From Amphiduros pacificus (taxonomy: Eukaryota; Annelida; Polychaeta; Phyllodocida; Hesionidae): a stretch of 64,000 nt of DNA. The notes below the pieces were generated by a model. It was given only the letters and a program-made list of their open reading frames with translations, ran no database searches and had not been told where the DNA came from. Position numbers and translations under genes: made by a program. Each line of letters opens with the position of its first letter. Position 1 is the stretch's first letter. The stretch is from assembly GCA_949316495.1 (NCBI GenBank), contig OX439009.1, positions 14,740,201-14,804,200 on the forward strand. The letters are read 5' to 3'. Positions 1 through 12,703 of the stretch are shown in pieces.

Positions 1-540
1 ATATGTTCTAGACATGTCTAGCAAGTATGTCTCACCCTCCATTAGTTAATCCATGATTGCGAAGACAGTGCCAAATCCGCCGGAATGTGACATATTAGCT
101 TTTTTCCATTTGCCATGGGAAAAGGGCCATATCTCCTACTCATATAATTTACCTCGCATTCTAATGCCACAGGATATGTTCTAGACATGTCTAGCAAGTA
201 TGTCTAACCCTCCATTAGTATATCCATGATTGCGAAGACTGTACAACAATGCTTGGGAATCATTAACATGCAAAAAAATGTGACTGTCATAGATAAAGGT
301 ATATTTCCATGTTTTACAGGATATATATCCTATTACATAACGTTTCTACCCAATTACCAGAAGAGTATGAAGGTGTATACAGTTATTCTCCATTAATATA
401 TTGATAATAAATGATTAAGACTGTGCTACAAGGTTGAGAAGGCCATTAATCATACTGAAAAACTCATTTGTCACCGGAAAAGGGATATACCCGTTTTTGA
501 CAGGATATATATCCTTTTACATTACTTTTTTCACCATGTC
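1..540. repeat. Diverged satellite, about 175-183 bp unit
   Basis: The first 70 bases recur at about position 173 with only a few differences, including the shared stretch TTCTAGACATGTCTAGCAAG. A third, more diverged copy can be followed from about 350 to 520, ending in the shared motif AGGATATATATCC, which occurs near 318 and again near 501. The period is therefore about 172 bp between copies 1 and 2 and about 183 bp between copies 2 and 3. The array enters from the left edge, so its true length is unknown. Divergence rises from left to right, as expected at an array border. Confidence 0.75.
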
Positions 541-589
541 CCAAAAGGTTACACTAATACATACTTGTTGACTCCTTTTGAAAAAAACG

Positions 590-617
590 TCAAATATCAA
601 ATATCAAATATCAAATG
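590..617. repeat. Short 7-bp tandem repeat
   Basis: Three to four head-to-tail copies of CAAATAT. Minor simple repeat. Confidence 0.7.
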
Positions 618-620
618 AAC

Positions 621-2477
621 TTCACGCTCGTGAAATATTCACATTTTCAGCGAGGGAGCTTTCGCTATTTATTTTCTCACGTGATAGTTGTGTTTGAACA
701 TCATGAGGTATAGATATTATTTGTATATCAAGATCGCTAATCACTTCATGTGAGAAGTGATAAGATAAATCTGAATTAGTTATCGTTAGCTATATAACAC
801 ATCTTGCATAATGGGGAGGTCACGTTGTTGGACCATCCTGGAAATGAACCTTATCAAGATATGAGTCATCACGTGACCCTGAGACTGTTGTCTGTCTAAA
901 CTTGAAATTTATTTATCTCCTCCCCATGTGTCATATTCCCACCTTCAAATAATTTCAACGTTATCTTATATATACAGGAAGTGATATTATATAAAGATCG
1001 TCCTTCCTTCTCACCTGCAACGCCCCAGGTCGACCTGATATGGGCTGGTTTACATATACAGTAGGAGCAACACTGATGATCTCAATGTCAGAATAAACAC
1101 ATAATAAACGAAAATGTTTTCATCATCACCAAAATGAAAAGGTCATCTTCAAGGGCGTGTCTCGTGTCCGTCATTTTCATTTTTTAAATGATTTTATTCA
1201 TTTGATTTTTTACAGTCTAAGATTACAATAAGTGTGCTAATTATAAAAAAGAAAAACCCCAAAACAAAATATGATAAAACAAGCATACAAGTGGGGTGTA
1301 AAATAATAGCCAGTCATCAGATAAATCAGACCACTTTGGTTGAAGGTCTGTCACGACCCTATTATGTAACCCATATTATCATATTGCCACTCTGAGCCAT
1401 CCAGGGTTCAATAAAGCCATACCTTATCAAATGTTCGCATCTGATAGTTAAAGGGGACAATCAAACCTCTCATCGTAGAGGATCGAAGTGATTACCAATT
1501 CCAACTGTTTGGTTATTAAAAAGGACAACGACGCAAAAGATTGCTAGCACTAATAGGGTAGCTCTATTCTTAATTCCATTAGAATATTTAAATATTGAGA
1601 AATCCGCAGAAGAATACACCAAACACGGGTTAAACTGGGGTGTTTGAGGTGGGCATTTACCACCAAATTGTTTGTTTGTGTCAATGCTGACAAGGTTAAA
1701 TAATACATGTAAATAGTCTTCTGTTAAACCCTCACATATCATGGATAAAAAGGGGGTTGGGGTAGAGAAACTCATCGGGGATATCATTCATGCCCTGGGG
1801 GACAAGAGTGGTGGGCATGGGGTGCTAACTCATGACGAGTCAGTTGGATGAGTAAGTCGGGGTAAAAACTTGATACATCTCGTGACCTGTAATCACTATT
1901 ATACCTGGACACCAGCCGAGATGTGTGACTCACACCCAGAGTCAGGAAAACTTACATAAGATCATCCCTGTGATTCACTAGGTGTGACTCCTCCAAGAGG
2001 GCATTCACACCCATGATTCACTTATAAGTATTTACTAACATATCGATCCGACTGCACCCATCACACAGTTCCCATGGTAACCACAACACCAACCTTGACC
2101 AACCTTGTTGCAATTGGCGGTATACGCGTATTGCTTATTGTAAGGTGGCGACACCTAGCTTTCCACAGTGTATGATATATTAACCCTTGTTCTCCGAATT
2201 CAGAAAATCAATTACCGCATCTATCCCCATTTCAACCATTTCAATATATAAACCATTTCGACTAACATAGTAACCATGTCTACAATGTGTTGTAGTACAA
2301 AAATCCACATCCTAACACTTTAAGATAGAGTGGAAAGATTGGCTGTTTTGTATATTCCATATTGTGGGATATATTATACCGTGGGCAAGTATAATTCTTG
2401 TTCATCATATTTAAAATAAATCGTGGTAAAACCATTTACAAGTACATCTCTTGGTTGTTTCTCATTGCTGAAAAAAA
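621..2477. other. Unique AT-rich DNA, no supported gene
   Basis: No open frame with convincing splice borders was found. The longest frame is 105 codons on the minus strand (1470-1787) with one hydrophobic stretch near its end; it is not enriched in GC and no family is recognisable, so it is not called. A near-palindromic X-box-like site lies at 2068-2081. Confidence 0.5.
2068..2081. promoter_or_regulatory. X-box-like (RFX) motif
   Basis: GTTCCCATGGTAAC fits the RFX X-box pattern of two half sites around a 2-bp spacer and is almost a perfect palindrome. It overlaps AACCACA, a RUNX-type core. A motif match alone does not show that the site is used. Confidence 0.3.
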
Positions 2478-2757
<280 letters not shown>

Positions 2758-3027
2758 GAATTTCTATAGCGCCCATACCAGACAAGGTCTGTTCATAGCG
2801 TTGTGTTCAGGAAGGCTTTCCTGAAAAGGTAAGTTTTCAGTATACTTTTAATGTCTGATGTCAGTAGGGAGGGCATTCCATAATCTAGGAGCAAATATTA
2901 TGGAAAATATCTCTTAAATATTCTCGTATCTTAAAATTGATTTAGTTATTCATAATAACTTTTGTTGTAATAACTTTTTCTGGGCAATATCAAATAATTA
3001 TGATTGTAGACGTTAATTTTAAATTTG

Positions 3028-3570
3028 CAAACTAGTCAGCCAAACCAATCAGCCAAACCAGTCAGCTAAACTAGTCAGCCAAACCAGTCAGCCAAACCAG
3101 TCAGCCAAACCAGTCAGGCAAACCAGTCAGCCAAACCAGTCAGCCAAACCAGTCAGCCAAACCAGTCAGACAAACCAGTAGGACAAACCAGTCAGACAAA
3201 CCAATCAGCCAAACCTGTCAGCCAAATCAGTCAGCTAAACCAGTCAGACAAACCAGTAGGACAAACCAGTGGGAAAAACCAGAAGGACAAACCAATCAGA
3301 CAAGCCAATCAGACAAGCCAATCAGGTAAACTATCTTGGTAAGCCAGTCAGGCAAACCAGTTAGGCAAGCAAAAAGGTTGGTCACTCCAGCCGATCCAGT
3401 AATGATAACCAGACGATCAAACGAGTGAGTCAATCCAGTTAAAACCAATAATGCAAGCCATTCAGACAAATCATTCAGGAAAACCAGTCAGACAAACCAA
3501 TCACATAAACACGTCAGGCAAACCACTCCCGCAAACCAGTCGCGCAAACACGCCAGGAAAACCAATTTTT
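3028..3570. repeat. 13-bp minisatellite
   Basis: Units of the form CAGTCAGCCAAAC follow each other with a 13-bp period from 3028 to about 3400, about 28 copies. The array then decays, with scattered partial units to about 3570. Variants such as CAGACAAAC and TAGGACAAAC show older divergence towards the right. Confidence 0.9.
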
Positions 3571-4014
3571 CAATCCATTTTAAGCCAAACATGTCAGATA
3601 TTGATTAAGGTAGTCTTGACATCTTTTTCAAGATCATTCAACAAGTTTATGTCCCATCTTCTTTGAGTGTGCAGCATTGCAGATGGAGATTTCTCCAAAT
3701 ATCTCCTGTTTAAATTACCCAAGAATTGAGAAATAGATACAAATTTTAATTTTAAGTGATCTAGAATTTTTGATGATATTCAATATGTCGTGGATAAAAG
3801 CTTGTTATAAAATGGTTTCAGTTAACTGCGAGATTCTTGTGTCCTGTGATTTGAAGTATCTTTGGATGATGCTGTGAGATTCTTGTATCCTGAGATTGAC
3901 ATATCCTGGGGTAATGCTATTTCCAGGGGGCGCTAGCTATTCTTGTTCTCTTCCGTTCCACATGCATAAGACCTATTTGCACCAACACTTAGATCAGCAC
4001 CAACACTTAGATCA

Positions 4015-5384
<1,370 letters not shown>

Positions 5385-6119
5385 CTCTCACTTGTATATA
5401 GCTGTCTGCAACCTATATAGCTGACTGTCACTTATGTAGCTGACTGTAACTTATGTAGCTGACTGCCACTTATGTAGCTGACTGTAACTTATATAGCTGA
5501 CTGCCACTTATGTAGCTGACAGTCACTTATATAGCTGACTGTAACTTATGTAGCTGACTGCAACTTATGTAGCTGACTGTAACTTTTGTAGCTGACTGCA
5601 ACTTATGTAGCTGACTGCCACTTATATCGCTGACTGCAACTTATGTAGCTGACTGTAACTTATGTAGCTGACTGTAACTTATGTAGCTGACTTCAACTTA
5701 TGTAGCTGACTTCAACTTATGTAACTGACTGTCACTTATATAGCTGACTATCACTTATATAGCTGACTATCACTTATGTAGCTGACTATCACTTATATAG
5801 CTGACTGTCACTTATGTAGCTGACTATCACTTATGTAGCTGACTGTCACTTATGTAGCTGACTGTCATATATGTTGCTGACTATCACTTATGTAGCTGAC
5901 TATCACTTATATAGCTGACTATCACTTATGTAGCTGACTGTCACTTATGTAGCTGACTGTCATTTATATAGCTGACTATCACTTATGTAGCTGACTATCA
6001 CTTATGTAGCTGACTGTTACTTATATAGCTGACTGTCACTGATGTAGCTGACTGCCACTTATATAGCTGACTGTCACTTATATAGCTGACTATCACTTAT
6101 ATAGCTGACTATCACTTAT
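5385..6119. repeat. 19-bp minisatellite
   Basis: About 38 head-to-tail units of the type TAGCTGACTGTCACTTATG, with alternation at two or three positions (GTAAC, GCCAC, CTATCAC; ATG or ATA). A looser version continues to about 6400 with degenerate GTAGCTGTCTCTC-like units. Confidence 0.95.
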
Positions 6120-9100
6120 GCAAAGTTTATTTGCTTCTTTCTACCCCCGCACTCCTAACTGCATATGTCTCTGACTTGCTTAGCTTTCTCAGTTATGTAG
6201 CTGTCTCCCTTGTGTAGCAATCTCTCATATATCTAACCGTAACCTGAGGAAGGCGTGTGTCTCATATGTATGCCTCACTGGCCTAGCTAAATCATTTGTG
6301 TAGCTTTCTTTGATTTGTGTAGATGTCTTTCCTATGTGTAGCTGTTTCTCATTTATAGAGATGTCTCTCACTTCTATGGGTCTGTCTCACTCTTGCAATT
6401 GTATAACTTCTCTCAGCTACGCAGGGATGAGCATATTCTTCATGTGAGTCATTGAACCCCACTGACGTACATCAATCTATGATGGTTGTCCCACTCTAAA
6501 CAAAACCTAGCGGTACCTCGACTGTAGTTCAATAAGTAGATCACATTCCAAATCATCGTAAACAAAACAAAATACAAAGATTTAGGCAAAATGTAGGTAG
6601 TAATTTAGATCTCCACTAATTCTGATAAAAAAGCAAGTAATATACCACTCAATATTCGTTGACATCACAGATCCCAGGAAAAAATATATGTATGTATGTA
6701 AAGAATACAGTTGGAAAAGTTGATATAGTTGGACAACATCAATATTTTCTTTATATCAAATTAGAATTATGGTAAAACTGACTGCAGAGTAATGGTAGGA
6801 ACTAGTAAAACATTTCTCATATTTCAGGTTTTGCCAAGACATGATTCAAAATGGGACATTTCTATCGTCTATCTTTTTGGGCAAGCCATTGTCTTTCAAT
6901 TTGCCTATTGTATCTGGATTATCTAAAAATGTGACACCACTTTTGACATTTGAAAACTAAGAAAAATATGTGGGTATCATAATGGATTATGCAGGTAGTT
7001 GTTTGTGGAGGAGGTGTCTATTTGTTTTGGTTTGCAGATACCTGTATTATAGATCTGTTTCCTGCCATGGTGGTTTTATCATAGGGCATTGTGGCAGCTT
7101 CCCACACTGTCTAGTCTCCTGAGACATTGAGTGTGGGCAGCTTCATGGCGAAAGAACTAATATCCTTTCATTACTACATAGATTATATACACTACTCAAA
7201 TAACGATGTTTCCACACAATTAAGGCAACCTCTATATGTGTAATTCCATATCGTTCAACAATTGTTAGTGATCAGTTTGAGTGCTAGCAATCAGCTGAAA
7301 ATGATATTTTTAAGTTTAAATTTCCAGTTGTATACGTTTTATATTTACTATCTTTAAGCAAATATCAGGGTGGGATATTCATAGAGTATCCTCAACATCA
7401 ACATACACAAAATCTATCCCATGTCTTTTATATAGATTTAAGCAGTGTGATATCAGGAATAACACTTAGCAGCAGAATATGGCAGATAAAAACTCAGGAA
7501 TGAGCAACTTTGGGCAAGGAAAGGAAAACATTGGCAATGAGACAAAATATTAGACAGCTAAAATAGATGGGAGTTGGTGCCGATAGTGTCTTTATAAACA
7601 AAGGTTATTTATACAGAGTGTCGGAGTCAGGATGAACACCTACATAACTCTCTGTGAATGTACAGAAGAAGCCTCCTGCAATATAATATAGACGTTCTGC
7701 TGAGAAGACCTTGACCCATATGCAAGTGGGTACGCCAATATACTAACCAAAAAAAGGAGATGAACAATACTTATGTCAACATTTGGTGAAAATGAAATGA
7801 GTTAAAACAACTGCATTTAACCGTGTGTGAGTCTAGCTGGTGGTATATATGTACTGCTATAATAAAATAAAAAATGACATCAATCTTAAAAACTATTCAT
7901 GACGAAGGACCATTTAAAAAAAATCTTTTATTTTATAGGTTTTTGAGACAAATACTATTTTAAGATATTATTGAGAATTTTTAACGGTGCACCGATGTTT
8001 TGCGTGTATGAAATATTCAGCAATGTTGGGTGGATAACTGGTAATGCTTTCCCCCCATCTCCCCATATCATATCAACTACTAAGTAGACCACAAGAGACT
8101 TCGCACATACCTCCACACATGAACACTGCCAGCTCTGTTTGATCTGCAGACGGACTAACTCTTACATGTTTAGTCTGGAAACCATTGATATTAAAAAGTC
8201 CTTGCTACCTTTTAAACCTCATGTGTGCTGGAGTAGACCGTTAACACGCCAGGTACCAACATAAAAAATATGCCTTAAAGTGTGAAAAGTGTATATAATT
8301 GAAGTTGATAATTATATGGTTTAATCTCACAAGTTATATATCGTTTATTCTAAGTTTTAAAATATTTTTTGTAAGGTCTCGTTGTGTTAAAACAAATGTC
8401 AAGAAAGGTGCAACTCTGGTTGAATATGTTTAATCCAATATATCAAAATAAACGTTTATTGGCTTTTACAATATGTTTTTCTGCTTGTGTTAAAATACCC
8501 ATGTGGTAATGCAAAATAATGAACCACGGTCATTTTTCAAAACGAGTCGGGCACTGTGTCCGGGTGAGAAGCTTCTGTCTGATCCAATATAATCTTTAAA
8601 GACTCAAAACATAAAAAAAGATGATTTAAAAGGATTTTAAAGATAAACTATAAAAATGTCAAGTTAAGCACACGAAATAAAAGATTATACTTTCTGAAAT
8701 GTTTAAGCCGCCTTAATTTATTAATTGTGCATAATTTATTAATTGTGCATGAGGTACACATATAAAAAAAGGTCTATTTTGATTTCTCTTAAAAAATAAC
8801 CATACCTCCACAGTCTAAGCTGGAAATAAATCCTAGGTCTCAGTAAACAACTTGTGCCTTCGAAAATGGCGGTTATTTTGTGAGTTTGTGACATCAGACG
8901 CCATAAATCACAAAGGGCAATGACATTGTGTTTTGACACACGGTGAGGTGAGCTCGGGACTCAGGCCAGGACTTTTTTTACCAGCTTAATGACCCTAGCA
9001 TTCATCATTTGCTCTTCTCTCTGGCTTCTGATCAGAAATTTCACTGAACATCCTGTTAGAGTATGTATTTGTTAGCTTGTTGACACAAGTGGTCTGCCAT

Positions 9101-9859
9101 AGGTCATCTTTCATAAATTGCATAATTTGTCACGGTGTACTTTTTTTATTTGCACTTATCTGTTTGTTACCTTTGGAGTTGGACGTTTCAGACTAATTTA
9201 CTATTGCCTTGTAAAATAGCTTCATCTTATTAGTAAGTAAAAGCGACATTTTTGTATAGAGACAATTGAAGATAATCGTATTTCCCAAGGACATGTGCAT
9301 TTAGTTGCTCTAAGAGTTTGCTGCGATGCCGCGTAAAAACACCAAGAAGTCTGTCGATAAGTTTAGACTTTGCGGTTGAGATGTTTAGGCTAGTTGGTAA
9401 TACTAATATTTCTGCCAGTAAGTAAGGTGAGACAAAGCCACACAGTCCTGGGCAGATATTTAAACACCCAGGGCTGTCTGCCTCCACACAGAGAAGATGT
9501 CTTGCAATAAAAGTCCCCACGTATAATTCATCTGCTGCAATTTGTCTATAAAATAAGACAACTGAACTTTTATTCCATTGTTTTATATTTGTTAAGTTTC
9601 ATACATAGATTTGAGTGTATGTTATAGCTATCTTTAAAATGTAATTATTGTCAATAATCGCAGGTTAATGGAAGTTAGAAAATTAGATATCTTATCGAAA
9701 GAAACATCTATAATCCATATCAAAGGTAAATGAGAATCCTCCTGATATGCGCGTCCTTGGCCTTGCCAGGATCCAAGACATGCAGGAAATATGTCTGAAA
9801 TTATACCCGTCCAGGTACAACTTCTGTATTTGTTTAAGCAGTGTAGGTGGTGTGGTTGT
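6120..9859. other. Unique AT-rich DNA, no supported gene
   Basis: Stop codons are frequent in all frames and no exon-like patch stands out. A local direct repeat of about 18 bp (TTTATTAATTGTGCAT) occurs at 8716-8749. Nothing else was recognised. Confidence 0.5.
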
Positions 9860-12020
9860 AAGCAGGTGGGTAGTGCTCCCTCTATAGCAGGCAAGCAGGT
9901 GGGTAGTGCTCTCTGTATAGCAGGCAAGCAGGTGGGTAGTGCGCTCTGTATAGAAGCAAGCGGGTGGGTATTGCTCTCTCTCTATAGCAGGCAAGCAGGT
10001 GGGTAGTGCGCTCTGTATAGAAGCAAGCAGGTGGGTAGTGCTCTCTGTATAGAAGGCAAGCAGGTGGGTAGTGCTCTCTGTATAGAAGCAAGCAGGTGGG
10101 TAGTGCGCTCTGTATAGAAGCAAGCAGGTGGGTAGTGCTCTCTGTATAGAAGGCAAGCAGGTGGGTAGTGCTCTCTGTATAGAAGCAAGCAGGTGGGTAG
10201 TGCTCTCTGTATAGGAGGCAAGCAGGTGGGTAGTGCGCTCTGTATAGAAGCAAGCAGGTGGGTAGTGCTCTCTGTATAGCAGGCAAGCAGGTGGGTAGTG
10301 CTCTCTGTATGTCAGGCAAGCAGGTGGGTAGTGCTCTCTGTATAGCAGGCAAGCAGGTGGGTAGTGCTCTCTGTATAGCAGGCAAGCAGGTGGGTAGTGC
10401 TCTCTCTATAGCAGGCAAACAGGTGGGTAGTGCTCTCTCTATAGCAGGCAAGCAGGTGGGTAGTGCTCTCTGTATAGCAGGCAAGCAGGTGGGTAGTGCT
10501 CTCTGTATAGCAGGCAAGCAGGTGGGTAGTGCTCTCTCTATAGCAGGCAAGCAGGTGGGTAGTGCTCTCTTTATAGCAGGCAAGCAGGTGAGTAGTGCTC
10601 TCTGTATAGCAGGCAAGCAGGTGGGTAGTGCTCTCTGTATAGGAGGCAAGCAGGTGAGTAGTGCTCTCTGTATAGCAGGCAAGCAGGTGGGTAGTGCTCT
10701 CTGTATAGGAGGCAAGCAGGTGGGTAGTGATCTCTATATAGAAGCAAGCAGGTGGGTAGTGCTCTCTGTATAGCAGGCAAGCAGGTGGGTAGTGATCTCT
10801 GTATAGCAGGCAAGCAGGTGGGTATTGCTCTCTGTATAGAAGGCAAGCAGGTGGGTAGTGCTCTCTGTACAGCAGGCAAGCAGGTGGGTAGTGCTCTCTG
10901 TATAGAAGGCAAGCAGGTGGGTAGTGCGCTCTGTATAGAAGCAAGCAGGTGGGTATTGCTCTCTGTATAGAAGGCAAGCAGGTGGGTAGTGCTCTCTGTA
11001 TAGAAGCAAGCAGGTGGGTATTGCTCTCTGTATAGAAGCAAGCAGGTGGGTAGTGCTCTCTCTCTATAGCAGGCAAGCAGGTGGGTAGTGCTCTCTCTAT
11101 AGCAGGGAAGCAGGTGGGTAGTGCTCTCTGTATAGAAGGCAAGCAGGTGGGTAATGCTCTCTGTATAGAAGCAAGCAGGTGGGTAGTGCTCTCTGTATAG
11201 AAGCAAGCAGGTGGGTAGTGCTCTCTGTATAGAAGCAAGCAGGTGGGTATTGCTCTCTGTATAGAAGCAAGCAGGTGGGTATTGCTCTCTGTATAGAAGC
11301 AAGCAGGTGGGTAGTGCTCTCTCTATAGCAGGCAAGCAGGTGGGTAGTGCTCTCTCTATAGCAGGGAAGCAGGTGGGTAGTGCTCTCTGTATAGCAGGCA
11401 AGCAGGTGGGTATTGCTCTCTCTCTATAGCAGGCAAGCAGGTGGGTAGTGCTCTCTGTATAGCAGGCAAGCAGGTGGGTATTGCTCTCTGTATAGAAGCA
11501 AGCAGGTGGGTAGTGCTCTCTGTATAGCAGGCAAGCAGGTGGGTAGTGCTCTCTCTCTATAGCAGGCAAGCAGGTGGGTAGTGCTCTCTCTATAGAAGCA
11601 AGCAGGTGGGTATTGCTCTCTCTCTATAGCAGGCAAGCAGGTGGGTAGTGCTCTCTGTATAGCAGGCAAGCAGGTGGGTAGTGCTCTCTCTATAGCAGGG
11701 AAGCAGGTGGGTAGTGCTCTCTGTATAGCAGGCAAGCAGGTGGGTAGTGCTCTCTCTCTATAGCAGGCAAGCAGGTGGGTAGTGCTCTCTGTATAGAAGC
11801 AAGCAGGTGGGTATTGCTCTCTCTCTATAGCAGGCAAGCAGGTGGGTAGTGCGCTCTGTATAGCAGGCAAGCAGGTGGGTAGTGCTCTCTGTATAGAAGC
11901 AAGCAGGTGGGTATTGCTCTCTCTCTATAGCAGGCAAGCAGGTGGGTAGTGCTCTCTGTATAGCAGGCAAGCAGGTGGGTATTGCTCTCTCTCTATAGCA
12001 GGCAAGCAGGTGGGTAGTGT
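9860..12020. repeat. 33-bp minisatellite, about 66 copies
   Basis: A 2.16-kb array with basic unit 33 bp, containing AGCAGGTGGGTAGTGCTCTC followed by TGTATAGCAGGCA. Three length forms mix: 33 bp, a 32-bp form with TAGAAGCAAG, and a form with an extra CT pair giving CTCTCTCTATAG. A block from about 10270 to 10720 is nearly uniform 33-mers; elsewhere the forms alternate. Because 33 is divisible by three, the array yields open frames of up to 332 codons on both strands; these are not genes. Confidence 0.97.
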
Positions 12021-12107
12021 ATATGAATAGTACACTCCTATAGAAGATCAGTAGGTGAATAGTCCACTGCTTAAGATGATACGTAGATGAATAGTGAACG
12101 CTTGTAG

Positions 12108-12455
12108 GAGATTGCCTCTCTATAATATTGCCTGTGATTGCCTCTCTATAATCTTGCCTGTGATTGCCTCTCTATAATATTGCCTGTGATTGCCTCTCTA
12201 TAATCTTGCCTGTGATTGCCTCTCTATAATATTGCCTGTGATTGCCTCTCTATAATATTGCCTGTGATTGCCTCTCTTTAATATTGCATGTGATTGCCTT
12301 TCTCTAATATTGCATGTGATTGCCTCTCTCTAATATTGAATGTGATTGCCTCTCTATAATATCGTATGTGATTGCCTCTCTATAATATCGTATGTGATTG
12401 CCTCTCTATAATATCGTATGTGATTGCCTCTCTATAATATTGCATGTGATTGCCT
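12108..12455. repeat. 26-bp minisatellite
   Basis: About 13 copies of a unit with TGATTGCCTCTCTATAAT followed by ATTGCCTG or ATCGTATG. It starts less than 100 bp after the 33-bp array and is unrelated to it in sequence. Confidence 0.93.
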
Positions 12456-12551
12456 GCCTATTTTCCCCCGCAGAATATATTAGAGAGGTGGTATACCTTG
12501 CTTGAAAAGTATTCAGGCAGAGGCAATGCCACTAGCGCAATAATGACCTTG

Positions 12552-12703
12552 CACAGGCGGATCCAGGGGGGCGCCCAAATTACCCATTAGATTCACAAAT
12601 TATTTTTTATATTATATATCTAAAATAAGAGCACCGCGATGATGTTTTAAAAAAGTTAAAAAGTTGGGTGGGCACCCCTTGCGGATTCCTAGATGAGCCA
12701 CTG
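12552..12703. mobile_element. Decayed MITE, possibly hAT-like
   Basis: The left end CACAGGCGGATCCAGG aligns with the inverted right end CAGTGGCTCATCTAGG with a few mismatches and one gap, and both run into a G-rich then GCCC stretch. CCTTG occurs on both sides and may be the remnant of a target duplication. The CAGTGGC-type start resembles hAT non-autonomous elements. Divergence of the ends suggests an old copy. Confidence 0.4.

Noticed and set aside
1470-1787. 105-codon minus-strand frame with a hydrophobic segment
   Set aside because: AT-rich codons, no recognisable family, no supporting regulatory or splice signal; length possible by chance.
9882-11970. Open frames of up to 332 codons on both strands with QRALPTCLPAI-type repeats
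   Set aside because: Produced by the 33-bp minisatellite; open in several frames at once, no start context or splice sites.
9860-12020. CRISPR-like appearance of repeated units
   Set aside because: Units abut without unique spacers, and the sequence is eukaryotic; these are minisatellites.
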